In this document: piece after piece, positions 1-6,576 of the stretch | Position numbering within the stretch: the first letter of the stretch is position 1 | Layout: each line of letters starts with the position of its first letter | NCBI GenBank assembly: GCA_017425765.1 | Contig: JAFOXE010000091.1 | Coordinates: 1 to 8,716 of the forward strand | DNA: 8,716 nucleotides | DNA from: Paraprevotella sp. | Lineage (GTDB): Bacteria > Bacteroidota > Bacteroidia > Bacteroidales > Bacteroidaceae | Reading direction: 5' to 3' | The notes under the pieces: generated by a model | Databases searched by the model: none | Told to the model about the DNA's origin: nothing | Seen by the model: the letters and a program-made list of their open reading frames with translations, nothing else | Made by a program: the position numbers and the translations under genes

Positions 1-143
1 AGGAGGGAATTTTGGTTCATTATGAAGATGACGTGAATTTTATTCCGAAACAATTTCTTGATTCAAAAACGACATTGGTCGTTTATACTCCTGCTATTCC
101 GAAAGAAAATCAAGAATTGTGTTTTTTTCAAGAAAACGGATAA
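1..143 (+). pseudogene. murC: murC fragment (UDP-N-acetylmuramate--L-alanine ligase), both ends missing
   Basis: Read from base 3, the plus strand gives 46 codons and a stop (TAA 141-143). The translation contains VHYEDDVNFIP, TTLVVYTPAIP and FFQENG. This matches the end of the N-terminal Rossmann-like domain of Bacteroidales MurC, where a HYEDxxxLIP stretch is followed by TLVxYTPAVP and YFRENGF, just ahead of the ATP-binding GTHGKTT loop. MurC adds L-alanine to UDP-MurNAc in cytoplasmic peptidoglycan synthesis. The start lies left of the window. The central ATPase and C-terminal domains (roughly 390 residues) are absent because the sequence switches to antisense metH after the ENG codons, and the stop is a product of that switch. 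The fragment cannot be functional. Family assignment is from remembered motifs. Confidence 0.8.
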
Positions 144-2244
144 TTTCCACCGCATGCACATAGTGCGTTCGTGCCTCGGTCAAATCTTCGTCAAGATGTT
201 CTCCAATGCCCTTCATCAAGGCATATTGCAACCGCTCGTCCACCGAACCGTTTCGCCATGTATTTTGTGTTTCCTGTCCTGCTACAGAATGAGTTTGGCC
301 CTCGTTCTGGGCTTGTTCTTTTAACCATGCTGCATGATTGATTAAGCGCTCGGCAGCATCCTTACGTCTGTTCAGCACTACATCCTCTATATACTCCAAC
401 GTATCAGTTGGAATGTCGTCGTACATCACTACGGTGGCGGGGTTTACAATACCCATATCCATACCCTCTTGACAAGCATGATACAGGAACACGGCATGCA
501 TTGCCTCACGTATGTAGTTGTTGCCGCGGAACGAGAACGACAGATTGCTTACACCTCCACTGATGTGTGCCCCCGGCAGATTTTTACGAATCCATGCTGT
601 GGCTCGTATAAAATCAACAGCATAGTTGTCATGCTCCTCCATTCCGGTGGCCACAGCCAGCACATTGGGATCAAATATAATGTCGTGCGGAGCAAATCCC
701 ACTTGGTCTACTAAAAGTGTATAGGCACGGCTACACACCTCTATCCTACGTTCATAGGTGTCGGCTTGTCCGGCCTCATCAAAAGCCATAACCACAACTG
801 CCGCGCCCAATCGGTGCGCCTCTCGAGCACGCTCCAAAAATACGGTTTCTCCCTCTTTTAACGAGATAGAGTTGACAATACATTTACCTTGTACACACTT
901 CAATCCGGCACGAATCACATCCCAATCGGACGAGTCAATCATCAAGGGCACACGGGCAATTTCAGGTTCTGCTGCCAATAAGTTCAAAAAAGTAATCATC
1001 TCACTTCGAGCATCCAATAATCCATCGTCCATATTGACGTCGATTACAAGTGCTCCATCCTCCACCTGTTTACGCGCTATTTCTAAGGCTTCGTCGTAAT
1101 TTTTCTCCTTTATCAAACGTAAAAACTTACGCGATCCGGCCACATTGCATCGTTCACCCACATTGGCAAAACGCACTTGTGGAGTAAGGTGCAGCACATC
1201 CAAACCACTCAGCGTCATATATTCCGAGGCATGAGCCGGTGTGCGTGGAACAGCATCCTGCACCAAAGCACTAAGTGCGGCGATGTGAGCATCGGTGGTG
1301 CCACAGCAGCCACCGACTATGTTCACCAAACCTTCACTAATAAACTCGGCCACCTCTTGAGCCATCATTTCCGGAGTTTGGTCGTATTGCCCCATACTAT
1401 TAGGCAATCCGGCATTGGGATAGGCCGAAACAAAGCAGGTGGCTCGTTGGGCTAGTGTGTGCAACGAGGGTTTCATGTCGCGAGCGCCAAACGAACAATT
1501 CAAACCCACCGAGAACAAGGGTACATGAGCTACCGAAGCTAAAAAAGCCTCCAATGTTTGTCCTGAGAGTGTTCGACCGGCCTTGTCCGACACCGTTACC
1601 GACATCATCAAGGGCACCTCTCTACCTATGGTTTGCATTGCATTCTCAGCAGCCCACAGCGCTGCTTTGGCATTCAACGTATCGAAAATGGTTTCGATCA
1701 ATAGAGCGTCAACTCCCCCCTCCAACAAGGCCTCCATTTGTTCTTGGTAAGCCAAAGCCAATTCATCAAAGGTAAGAGCTCGATGTGCGGGATTGTTCAC
1801 ATCCGGACTCATAGAACAGGTCTTGTTTGTTGGACCCACCGAGCCGGCCACAAAACGAGGCTTATGAGGGGTTTTACGGCTATATTCGTCGGCACACTCG
1901 CGAGCTATACGAGCTGCAGCAAGATTGATTTCACGACAAAAATCTTCCACGTGATAATCGGACATGGAAATACGTTGTGCACTGAAACTATTGGTTTCAA
2001 TAATATCGGCACCGGCTGCTAAATATTTTCGATGAATGTCGGCCACCACATCCGGACGAGTCAAACACAACACATCGTTGTTTCCGGCCATCTGACCGGG
2101 AATATCCGCAAACAACTTGGCACGAAAATCATCTTCGCACAAGCCATATAGCTGTATCATGGTGCCCATGGCACCGTCCAATACCAATATACGCTCCTTA
2201 GCAAGGGAGCGTATATCAACATGTTGTATACTATTCTTCTGCAT
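94..2244 (-). CDS. metH: methionine synthase MetH (cobalamin-dependent), C-terminally truncated
   Basis: MetH moves a methyl group from methyl-tetrahydrofolate via cobalamin to homocysteine, giving methionine in the cytoplasm. Numbered from the ATG at 2244, residues about 10-330 form the homocysteine-binding barrel (LDGAMGTMIQ near 22; zinc cysteines in GLNC at 250 and GGCC at 313-314). Residues about 355-625 form the pterin-binding barrel (NVGERCNVAGSRKF, DVNMDDG, MIDSSDW, ISGGVSNLSFSFRG). Residues about 665-702 begin the cobalamin cap domain. The last 14 residues are not MetH but antisense of a murC fragment, ending at a chance stop. Full-length MetH is about 1200 residues, so the B12 and SAM activation domains are missing. 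As it stands it could not complete the cycle. The ATG lies 2 bases after the smpB stop, implying translational coupling. A TTG at 2250 is also in frame but less likely. Confidence 0.93.
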   Translation of the reverse strand: MQKNSIQHVDIRSLAKERILVLDGAMGTMIQLYGLCEDDFRAKLFADIPGQMAGNNDVLCLTRPDVVADIHRKYLAAGADIIETNSFSAQRISMSDYHVEDFCREINLAAARIARECADEYSRKTPHKPRFVAGSVGPTNKTCSMSPDVNNPAHRALTFDELALAYQEQMEALLEGGVDALLIETIFDTLNAKAALWAAENAMQTIGREVPLMMSVTVSDKAGRTLSGQTLEAFLASVAHVPLFSVGLNCSFGARDMKPSLHTLAQRATCFVSAYPNAGLPNSMGQYDQTPEMMAQEVAEFISEGLVNIVGGCCGTTDAHIAALSALVQDAVPRTPAHASEYMTLSGLDVLHLTPQVRFANVGERCNVAGSRKFLRLIKEKNYDEALEIARKQVEDGALVIDVNMDDGLLDARSEMITFLNLLAAEPEIARVPLMIDSSDWDVIRAGLKCVQGKCIVNSISLKEGETVFLERAREAHRLGAAVVVMAFDEAGQADTYERRIEVCSRAYTLLVDQVGFAPHDIIFDPNVLAVATGMEEHDNYAVDFIRATAWIRKNLPGAHISGGVSNLSFSFRGNNYIREAMHAVFLYHACQEGMDMGIVNPATVVMYDDIPTDTLEYIEDVVLNRRKDAAERLINHAAWLKEQAQNEGQTHSVAGQETQNTWRNGSVDERLQYALMKGIGEHLDEDLTEARTHYVHAVEIIRFLEKNTILDFLSE
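138..141. other. rearrangement or assembly junction between murC and metH
   Basis: To the left of about base 138 the plus strand reads as MurC (ending ENG). To the right of about base 139 the minus strand reads as MetH (ending AVEII). Neither homology continues across the point. The two genes converge and each is broken inside a conserved domain. Bases shared by both expected sequences are at most about three (GAT at 139-141), so the join has little or no homology. This may be a genuine inversion or deletion breakpoint, or a chimeric read or contig. Confidence 0.75.
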
Positions 2245-2246
2245 AC

Positions 2247-2717
2247 TCAATACTTCTTGAACTGACGATCCATTTCGCGACGATCTTCCTTCTCCTTCAA
2301 CGTCTGACGCTTGTCATACTCCTTCTTTCCTCTACACAAGAAAATGTCCAACTTGGCACGTCCGTGCTCGTCGATGAACAATAGCGTGGGAACGATGGTA
2401 CATCCGGGTGTTTTGGTGCTCTGCTGCAACTTGTGAATCTCACGACGGTTAAGTAGTAGTTTGCGGTCGCGACGAGCCTGATGGTTGTTGTACGAACCAT
2501 AGAAATACTCGGCTACATACATATTCTTAACCCACACCTCGCCATTATGTATAAAACAGAACGTATCAACCAAACTTGCTTTTCCGGCACGAATGGATTT
2601 GATTTCTGTTCCTGTAAGCACAATTCCGGCTGTATATTTATCCAGCAACATAAAGTCGAACGAGGCTCGCTTGTTCTTTATGTTCACCGTCTTTACCTTA
2701 ACTTTCTTTTCTGCCAT
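2247..2717 (-). CDS. smpB: SsrA-binding protein SmpB
   Basis: SmpB binds tmRNA (ssrA) and delivers it to stalled ribosomes for trans-translation. The protein has 156 residues, normal for the family. Visible family motifs are NKRASFDF near 15-22, the [13 protein letters not shown] block at 34-46, the [13 protein letters not shown] block at 82-94, and the basic C-terminal tail GKKEYDKRQ...[11 protein letters not shown] that enters the mRNA channel. It is the middle gene of a minus-strand operon: 9 bases separate it from the upstream DUF4375 gene, and its TGA is 2 bases before the metH ATG. There is no clear Shine-Dalgarno, as is usual in Bacteroidetes. No tmRNA gene is recognisable in this window. 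Confidence 0.97.
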   Translation of the reverse strand: MAEKKVKVKTVNIKNKRASFDFMLLDKYTAGIVLTGTEIKSIRAGKASLVDTFCFIHNGEVWVKNMYVAEYFYGSYNNHQARRDRKLLLNRREIHKLQQSTKTPGCTIVPTLLFIDEHGRAKLDIFLCRGKKEYDKRQTLKEKEDRREMDRQFKKY

Positions 2718-2726
2718 TCTATTCTA

Positions 2727-3245
2727 TCAATCCTTAGCAATTGTTGCAAAAACCTCCAAATGTTCGTCTACATAGCGGGCAAGTGATTCGGTCACCTCTT
2801 CTTCCATTTCCACAAAGGCGTCGTCCAAATCGTCAAACACAGCGTATTGTTCAAAAAGGGCCATGAACTCTTCGTCGGTATATTCGCGTGTCAATTCGTC
2901 TTTATATTGGTCGTACAACTTTTTACCTTTATACACCAACTTCGAAAAGTCGTGAGCGCCCATTAAGCGCATGGCCTTGGCAAAGGGATTGTCGAATATA
3001 AAAGGTCCATAACCATTGTGAATCAACTGGATGAATCCACCGTCCATCACCTCGTCACGAAACGTCATATAGGCCAACAAAGAGATTTGTTCTCCGTTCA
3101 ATCGGGCCATTGTGTCCCCATTCAATTCGCCTCCAATAGCCTGAAGAATATGCTCGGCAAACAACGAAAGGAATTCGTCCATGCCCTGCTCGGCCGCTGC
3201 AATCACGTCGGATTCTTGTATGATAACCTTAACTTGCTCCATCAT
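2727..3245 (-). CDS. DUF4375 / DMP19-like acidic protein
   Basis: A 172-residue soluble protein with no signal peptide or membrane segment. The central block LLAYMTFRDEVMDGGFIQLIHNGYG and the following FDNPFAKAMRLMGAHDFSK resemble the DUF4375 family (DMP19 C-terminal type), best known from a Neisseria protein proposed to mimic DNA. The C-terminal third is strongly acidic (DDLDDAFVEMEEEV), in keeping with that idea, but the family link does not establish a function here. It is the first gene of the operon with smpB and metH, close behind a TAnnTTTG promoter box. Two adjacent ATG codons (3245 and 3242) could both serve as start, with no Shine-Dalgarno to choose between them. The recurrent placement next to smpB in Bacteroidales is recalled, not checked. 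Confidence 0.8.
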   Translation of the reverse strand: MMEQVKVIIQESDVIAAAEQGMDEFLSLFAEHILQAIGGELNGDTMARLNGEQISLLAYMTFRDEVMDGGFIQLIHNGYGPFIFDNPFAKAMRLMGAHDFSKLVYKGKKLYDQYKDELTREYTDEEFMALFEQYAVFDDLDDAFVEMEEEVTESLARYVDEHLEVFATIAKD

Positions 3246-3267
3246 CTGTTTGATTTGCTATGAAGTG

Positions 3268-3275
3268 CAAATATA
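3268..3275 (-). promoter_or_regulatory. promoter -7 box for the DUF4375-smpB-metH operon
   Basis: On the minus strand these bases read TATATTTG, a full match to the Bacteroidetes -7 consensus TAnnTTTG. The box lies 22 bases upstream of the first ATG, so the leader would be short (about 15 bases). No good TTTG is seen at the -33 position, so strength is uncertain. Confidence 0.6.
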
Positions 3276-3465
3276 AAAAGAATCGAGCACATAGACGTGT
3301 TTGTGACACCTATATTTATGAAAAAAAACACGTTTGATGCACGAGGTATCCATATTTATATTATATTTGCCAACGACATAAAAAACAGAACTGCCTATGA
3401 AACATTAGCGTATTAAAACTACGCATATTTAAGATTTATTGGAAAAGCATTTTAGCTTATATTCT
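3276..3465. other. non-coding gap with a possible second plus-strand promoter and a small dyad
   Basis: No convincing coding frame is visible. Two things stand out. TATATTTG at 3362-3369 on the plus strand fits the -7 consensus, though the nearest TTTG (3333-3336) is 25 bases upstream, longer than the usual 19-21. A 5-base inverted repeat GCGTA/TACGC (3408-3412 with 3420-3424) lies just before the structured RNA. If the promoter is used, the transcript would begin near 3375 and run through that RNA. Confidence 0.4.
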
Positions 3466-3620
3466 GTGTTCCCTAAAGTTTGGCGACGATAAAGGAAGAA
3501 CCAACAAGAATATAACAGAATGTTCGTGCTATATAGCGCGAGCTTTTAGTTATTCTGTTGGTTAGGTTACGCCAAACACCTTGGGACGAGAATACACTAA
3601 AAAGTCTCGTGCTTTTTTTA
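3466..3620 (+). ncRNA. structured small RNA with own terminator, possibly 6S-like
   Basis: The stretch has no plausible protein but folds on paper into a long rod. TCCC 3470-3473 pairs with GGGA 3583-3586, and GTTTGGCG 3478-3485 with CGCCAAAC 3570-3577. Then comes an asymmetric internal bubble (3486-3498 against 3564-3569). AACCAAC 3499-3505 pairs with GTTGGTT 3557-3563, AGAA 3507-3510 with TTCT 3553-3556, and TAAC 3513-3516 with GTTA 3549-3552. A 9-pair tip, GTTCGTGCT 3522-3530 with AGCGCGAGC 3535-3543, closes on an ATAT loop. An intrinsic terminator follows. Closing stem, central bubble and terminal stem are the layout of 6S RNA, which binds the RNA polymerase holoenzyme. The identity is inferred from shape only. 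A weak -7-like TATATTCT lies at 3458-3465. It is on the plus strand given the T-run position. Confidence 0.6.
3586..3619 (+). terminator. intrinsic terminator of the small RNA
   Basis: ACGAGA (3586-3591) pairs with TCTCGT (3605-3610) around a 13-base loop, followed after GC by seven T (3613-3619). The first base is shared with the outer stem of the preceding RNA. The two lipoprotein and secreted-protein genes lie downstream in the same direction, so read-through could matter. Confidence 0.75.
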
Positions 3621-3681
3621 TGCGTAATTTAAGAAAACCCAGAACCAAGAGACAATATCTGTTAATACCTATTTTAGAGAA

Positions 3682-3840
3682 ATGAAGAAAAGTACAATTT
3701 TGACATTATCGTTATTGTTATTGTCTGTTCTAATTCTACAATCTTGTTCGGCTCTAAACAGCATTGGAGAAGACCCATATATACAGGATTCGTTCAAAAG
3801 AAGTTGGAAAAACTTTTATGGTACAGAATATCCATATTAA
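3682..3840 (+). CDS. small lipoprotein, 52 residues, unknown function
   Basis: ATG at 3682 to TAA at 3838-3840. The N-terminus is MKKST followed by a leucine-rich hydrophobic stretch (residues 6-19) and the lipobox-like LQSC with Cys22, so signal peptidase II processing would leave a lipid-anchored peptide of about 31 residues. The mature part is polar and rich in Tyr, Ser and Asp (GEDPYIQDSFKR, then SWKNFYGTEYPY). Glutamine at -2 of the lipobox is less common but tolerated. It sits 62 bases after the small-RNA terminator and 111 bases before the next secreted-protein gene, in the same direction. I do not recognise the family. The lipoprotein signal is the main support that this short frame is real. 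No strong ribosome site is visible (AGAGAA precedes the start). Confidence 0.65.
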   Translation: MKKSTILTLSLLLLSVLILQSCSALNSIGEDPYIQDSFKRSWKNFYGTEYPY

Positions 3841-3951
3841 GTACTACCCAGAATAAGACAATGAACCCAAAGGTTTATTAACATCTAACATTTAAAGGAG
3901 CTACCCGAAAATCCAAACAAAGAGTAGGGACAATTTCAAAATAAGAACAAT
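3841..3951 (+). other. short AT-rich spacer, no clear signal
   Basis: This 111-base gap has no open frame of note and no exact TAnnTTTG box. TAACATTTA near 3885 is only a partial match, so a separate promoter for the next gene is not supported. An AAAGGAG at 3894-3900 is too far from the next ATG to act as its ribosome site. Confidence 0.4.
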
Positions 3952-4293
3952 ATGAAAAAAGTATTATTATTAGTCGCTTTCTTAGGCATGATGTTTTCTG
4001 CAAATGCACAGACCAAGCAGAGATACATAGTTACTGTACAAGTTCAAATTGTATACACCTACTACGATGGTAACAGAGAAGTTGGCGAAGATACAGCAAT
4101 GGGAGATACATATAACATTCCTAGACTCGCCGAAACTCCTAACGAAGCAGAGGAAGATGCGTTAACTGAATGTTCCACAATGTGCAGTACATCTTATAAA
4201 AAAGACGAAGGTATGCGAGAATATAAAGGCAAGATGTATAAATGCAAATCATACAAAAGACCTTTCAGGGCAACTGCAAAACTAGCAAATTAG
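3952..4293 (+). CDS. small secreted protein of unknown function
   Basis: A 113-residue protein with a classical signal peptide: MKK, hydrophobic core LLLVAFLGMMF, then SANAQ, with cleavage likely after Ala19. The mature part of about 94 residues starts with a beta-prone segment (QRYIVTVQVQIVYTYY), followed by an acidic middle (ETPNEAEEDALTE) and a basic end (YKGKMYKCKSYKRPFRATAK). Three cysteines (74, 78, 98) could form one disulfide in the periplasm. No known domain is recognised. It follows the small lipoprotein gene in the same direction and ends just before a strong terminator, so the two may share a transcript. Export from the cytoplasm is well supported; the role is not. Confidence 0.85.
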   Translation: MKKVLLLVAFLGMMFSANAQTKQRYIVTVQVQIVYTYYDGNREVGEDTAMGDTYNIPRLAETPNEAEEDALTECSTMCSTSYKKDEGMREYKGKMYKCKSYKRPFRATAKLAN

Positions 4294-4318
4294 ACACTAT
4301 TATTCTCTTAGCTATACA

Positions 4319-4349
4319 CAAAGGCAGCATTTTGGCTGCCTTTGTTTTT
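4319..4349 (+). terminator. intrinsic terminator after the secreted-protein gene
   Basis: A perfect 10-pair hairpin, CAAAGGCAGC (4319-4328) with GCTGCCTTTG (4335-4344), has a 6-base loop and is followed by five T (4345-4349). It lies 26 bases after the stop codon on the plus strand. Confidence 0.92.
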
Positions 4350-4386
4350 GAATATTCATTATATTATCTTATGAAATTAGTGTAAG

Positions 4387-4425
4387 AAAAAGCCCTTTGT
4401 GAGGCATATAACTGCACAAAGGGCT
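4387..4425 (-). terminator. intrinsic terminator of the ABC/GntR operon
   Basis: Read on the minus strand, AGCCCTTTGTG and CACAAAGGGCT (4415-4425 with 4391-4401) form a perfect 11-pair stem with a 13-base loop. A T-run follows (complement of the A-run at 4387-4391). It lies 19 bases beyond the stop of the last operon gene and faces the plus-strand terminator at 4319-4349. Confidence 0.92.
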
Positions 4426-4444
4426 ACAACTACAAGACTGTTGT

Positions 4445-5296
4445 TTATTTATTATCCCAAATCACAACAGTGGGAACACCAATGGGAAGATTAAGTCCAT
4501 AGAGGTTGTTTCCTACGTAATGAAGGGTGTCTATACGACTTTTATCCTCCACGGGGGACATATCGTTTGAATTTGTATGATACAAATAACCAATGTGTGA
4601 ATGCTGCAGTGTAAATGCCTTTCGCTGTCTTACACCGGCAATATCCAACTTTCCAATCGCAACATTTGAGAAATCCATCGCACTATAACCACTAATCGTG
4701 AGCGAATCCTGCGAAAAATCATTGTATCGTATGCAGCTGAACCAAGCGTCTTCGTCGATAGATTTCAAACCTGTGTCGTGCAAAAGATACCACCCTCCGG
4801 TAAGGATGGATTTCTCCTCGTGTATATCATTTTTCTGCTTTATGGCCTCGGCAAAATCATTATACATTTGATCCGACATGTTCAAGTTGAACGTAAGATA
4901 CAACGTATCGCCCACCAACGTGTGAGTCAGCGCATTGGCTATACGGGCAGGACAAAGAAGCAACGATCCCGAGCTGCATTGGGTAGAATCAAGCACGGGA
5001 ATGTAATTGCTGGGCAAGCGATTGCGACAATTATCCCACGAACAAACATTCAGCTCGCCCGAAACCGAATTGCGCAAACGAATCTCCACATGTTTCTCTG
5101 ATGCATAATTTGATTTCCGCACCACAAGGTGTTTGAACTGGGGAAGCGGATAGGCCGAAACGCCGGCATTTTGGGTATAATCAATATGGGGCGTCACCTT
5201 AAAAGGAATTTCCGTAAACATTAGGGCCAAAATACTTATCGCTGCAACGATAAAAAGTGCCCAAAAAGATAATATAATAATGTTGGTCTTTTTCAT
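4445..5296 (-). CDS. membrane-anchored extracytoplasmic protein, possibly beta-helical
   Basis: Starting at the ATG at 5296 the protein has 283 residues; an in-frame TTG at 5314 would add six residues but abuts the upstream stop and is less likely. MKKTN precedes one hydrophobic segment (residues about 5-27) without a cleavage motif, so the protein is probably anchored with a periplasmic C-terminal domain of about 250 residues. That domain is beta-rich. Residues about 195-270 contain short alternating strands (SLTISGYSAMDFSNVAIGKLDIAG, then TLQHSHIGYLYH and IDTLHYVGNNLYGLNL) that recall the stacked rungs of DUF2807-type beta-helix proteins. That assignment is tentative. Four cysteines cluster at 85, 90, 107 and 115. 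It is the last gene of the ABC operon, 18 bases after the GntR stop, and is followed by a terminator. It may be a substrate-facing or sensing partner of the transporter. Confidence 0.85.
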   Translation of the reverse strand: MKKTNIIILSFWALFIVAAISILALMFTEIPFKVTPHIDYTQNAGVSAYPLPQFKHLVVRKSNYASEKHVEIRLRNSVSGELNVCSWDNCRNRLPSNYIPVLDSTQCSSGSLLLCPARIANALTHTLVGDTLYLTFNLNMSDQMYNDFAEAIKQKNDIHEEKSILTGGWYLLHDTGLKSIDEDAWFSCIRYNDFSQDSLTISGYSAMDFSNVAIGKLDIAGVRQRKAFTLQHSHIGYLYHTNSNDMSPVEDKSRIDTLHYVGNNLYGLNLPIGVPTVVIWDNK

Positions 5297-5314
5297 AAGA
5301 CAATAGGATTGCAA

Positions 5315-5686
5315 TTAAGATTTCTGTTGTTGTTTATACTCTTCAAACAAGGGGGCTATGTCGGCAATCGACAATCCCAAAAGATGCATCTGACGAAACA
5401 TCTCCTTCAGATCGTCGTGCATAAAGGTGGCCCTGCGTTCGCTCAATATCAACTCATTCGCTCCGTCGGCCACAAAATAACCGACACCTCGTTTCATCAC
5501 AATAACGCGGCGAGCCTCCAACACCTCATAACAACGTACAATGGTGTTCACATTCACCTCCATCAAGGCTGCATATTCGCGCACAGAAGGGATGCGGTCG
5601 CCTTCGGCATAGCGCCCTTGAATGATGTCGTCGCAGATACGGTCGGCAATTTGAGCAGATATGGTTTTCGATTCTCTAAACTCCAT
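5315..5686 (-). CDS. GntR-family transcriptional regulator, YtrA subfamily
   Basis: A 123-residue protein with a GntR winged helix-turn-helix at residues about 8-73: ISAQIADRICDDIIQGRYAEGDRIPSVREYAA, then VNVNTIVRCYEVLEARRVI and the wing KRGVGYFVADGA. The C-terminal part is only about 50 residues (DDLKEMFRQMHLLGLSIADI), too short for a ligand-binding FadR or HutC domain and typical of the YtrA subfamily. Members usually repress neighbouring ABC transporter genes, often relieved by cell-wall antibiotics or other envelope signals. Here it is the third gene of the operon, 12 bases after the permease stop. A 22-base palindrome at the operon promoter (7449-7470) is the likely target, giving negative autoregulation. 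The effector cannot be read from the sequence. Confidence 0.95.
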   Translation of the reverse strand: MEFRESKTISAQIADRICDDIIQGRYAEGDRIPSVREYAALMEVNVNTIVRCYEVLEARRVIVMKRGVGYFVADGANELILSERRATFMHDDLKEMFRQMHLLGLSIADIAPLFEEYKQQQKS

Positions 5687-5698
5687 AGAATAAACGAA

Positions 5699-6559
5699 TT
5701 AGTAAAGACGATGTATCACCTCAGTTTCCTTCAAACGATAATAGGTCATTGCCCAATTGAACACCGTGACCAGAAACATGATTGAACTGAACAAGCAGAA
5801 CGGATTAAGGTCTTTTCCCCATTCATCCATATATACATAGCCATTTATATCATGATTCAAATGTTCTATCCAATGAAACAATAGAAAGAAACCGGCGATG
5901 AAAGAAACCGACAAAACGATGGCTGTCTTTAGGAATGATAACTTTTTCCATACAACCGATCCCAACATAAAGAAGGAATGAAGCAACAAAGGCACACTCG
6001 CATAAAGCAAGACAAAACTGGCTAAAGAATAGTAGGAGTCCATATAAGTGAATATTTCCCCATTGCTAAAAAACGGCTTGATGCACTCAGCATACACGGG
6101 GAATACTAATTCGGCCACAACCACACGTACCCAATCGGCACAAATTACGAGGATAGCATAAGCTACACAAGCCAAGAAACTGCCCAACAGAACAAAAACT
6201 GTTTTCTCGAACGTCGAAACGGGCAAACAGAAAAACGAGATTCGCTTGCTGCGCACACCCAGTTCGCGAAAGGTGATGTTGCCAATTATAGTTGAAAGTA
6301 GCCACGAAATAAACATAGCACCTAGGTACACAAAAGAATGTGTCGGATCTTTACCTACCTGAACAAAATAGGGGATATAATCTGTGTGTCGACTATAGAA
6401 ATGACTTAATTCATAGAGCGAATGCCAGGAAAACAGTATACTTATAAGAACAAACAGAACAACACCCCATAAAATTGTGGGCTTGCGTAGTTCTGCCCAT
6501 TTCAAGCGGGCATACGTCATAAAACGAGAATAACTGAAAATATCTTCAAGTGATTTCAT
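5699..6559 (-). CDS. ABC transporter permease, ABC-2-like, six membrane helices
   Basis: A 286-residue inner-membrane protein with hydrophobic segments at about 27-45, 74-95, 119-142, 178-200, 210-230 and 255-275, as expected for half of an ABC-2-type exporter. The loop after the second helix (FRELGVRSKRISFFCLPVSTFEKTVF) resembles the conserved LPxSxxEK region seen in many Bacteroidetes permeases of this kind. The last residues (YYRLKETEVIHRLY) form a short charged cytoplasmic tail. It follows the ATPase gene by 17 bases and has a strong AGGAGG ribosome site, so the two are almost certainly made together as a complex, probably with a permease dimer. The substrate is unknown; export of a lipid, peptide or drug-like compound is the usual guess for this class. 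Confidence 0.9.
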   Translation of the reverse strand: MKSLEDIFSYSRFMTYARLKWAELRKPTILWGVVLFVLISILFSWHSLYELSHFYSRHTDYIPYFVQVGKDPTHSFVYLGAMFISWLLSTIIGNITFRELGVRSKRISFFCLPVSTFEKTVFVLLGSFLACVAYAILVICADWVRVVVAELVFPVYAECIKPFFSNGEIFTYMDSYYSLASFVLLYASVPLLLHSFFMLGSVVWKKLSFLKTAIVLSVSFIAGFFLLFHWIEHLNHDINGYVYMDEWGKDLNPFCLFSSIMFLVTVFNWAMTYYRLKETEVIHRLY

Positions 6560-6567
6560 CTTTTGTT

Positions 6568-6574
6568 CCTCCTT
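6568..6574 (-). promoter_or_regulatory. strong Shine-Dalgarno for the permease gene
   Basis: AAGGAGG on the minus strand, 8 bases before the ATG at 6559 and within the 17-base gap after the ATPase stop. It confirms the chosen start. Such full-consensus sites are uncommon in Bacteroidetes. Confidence 0.85.
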
Positions 6575-6576
6575 CT

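Noticed and set aside
58..324. Plus-strand frame of 88 codons over the left end
   Set aside because: It overlaps metH antisense and the murC fragment in a different frame and crosses the junction. No family resemblance is seen.
469..2022. Several plus-strand frames of 80-113 codons antisense to metH
   Set aside because: They are shadows of the well-supported MetH frame and have no start signals or recognisable domains.
2481..3263. Plus-strand frames opposite smpB and the DUF4375 gene
   Set aside because: Antisense shadows of two clear genes, without family features.
3466..3620. tmRNA (ssrA) as the identity of the structured RNA near smpB
   Set aside because: It is too short (about 155 bases), has no tRNA-like ends and no tag-peptide frame.
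4317..4425. The two terminators share CACAAAGG and might be parts of one repeat element
   Set aside because: Similarity is limited to eight bases of stem. Each hairpin has its own T-run in the direction of its own gene, so they are ordinary convergent terminators.
1417..5163. A shared 12-base string ATAGGCCGAAAC in metH and the anchored-protein gene
   Set aside because: Both copies encode the chance tripeptide context SAYP on the minus strand; no extended repeat surrounds them.
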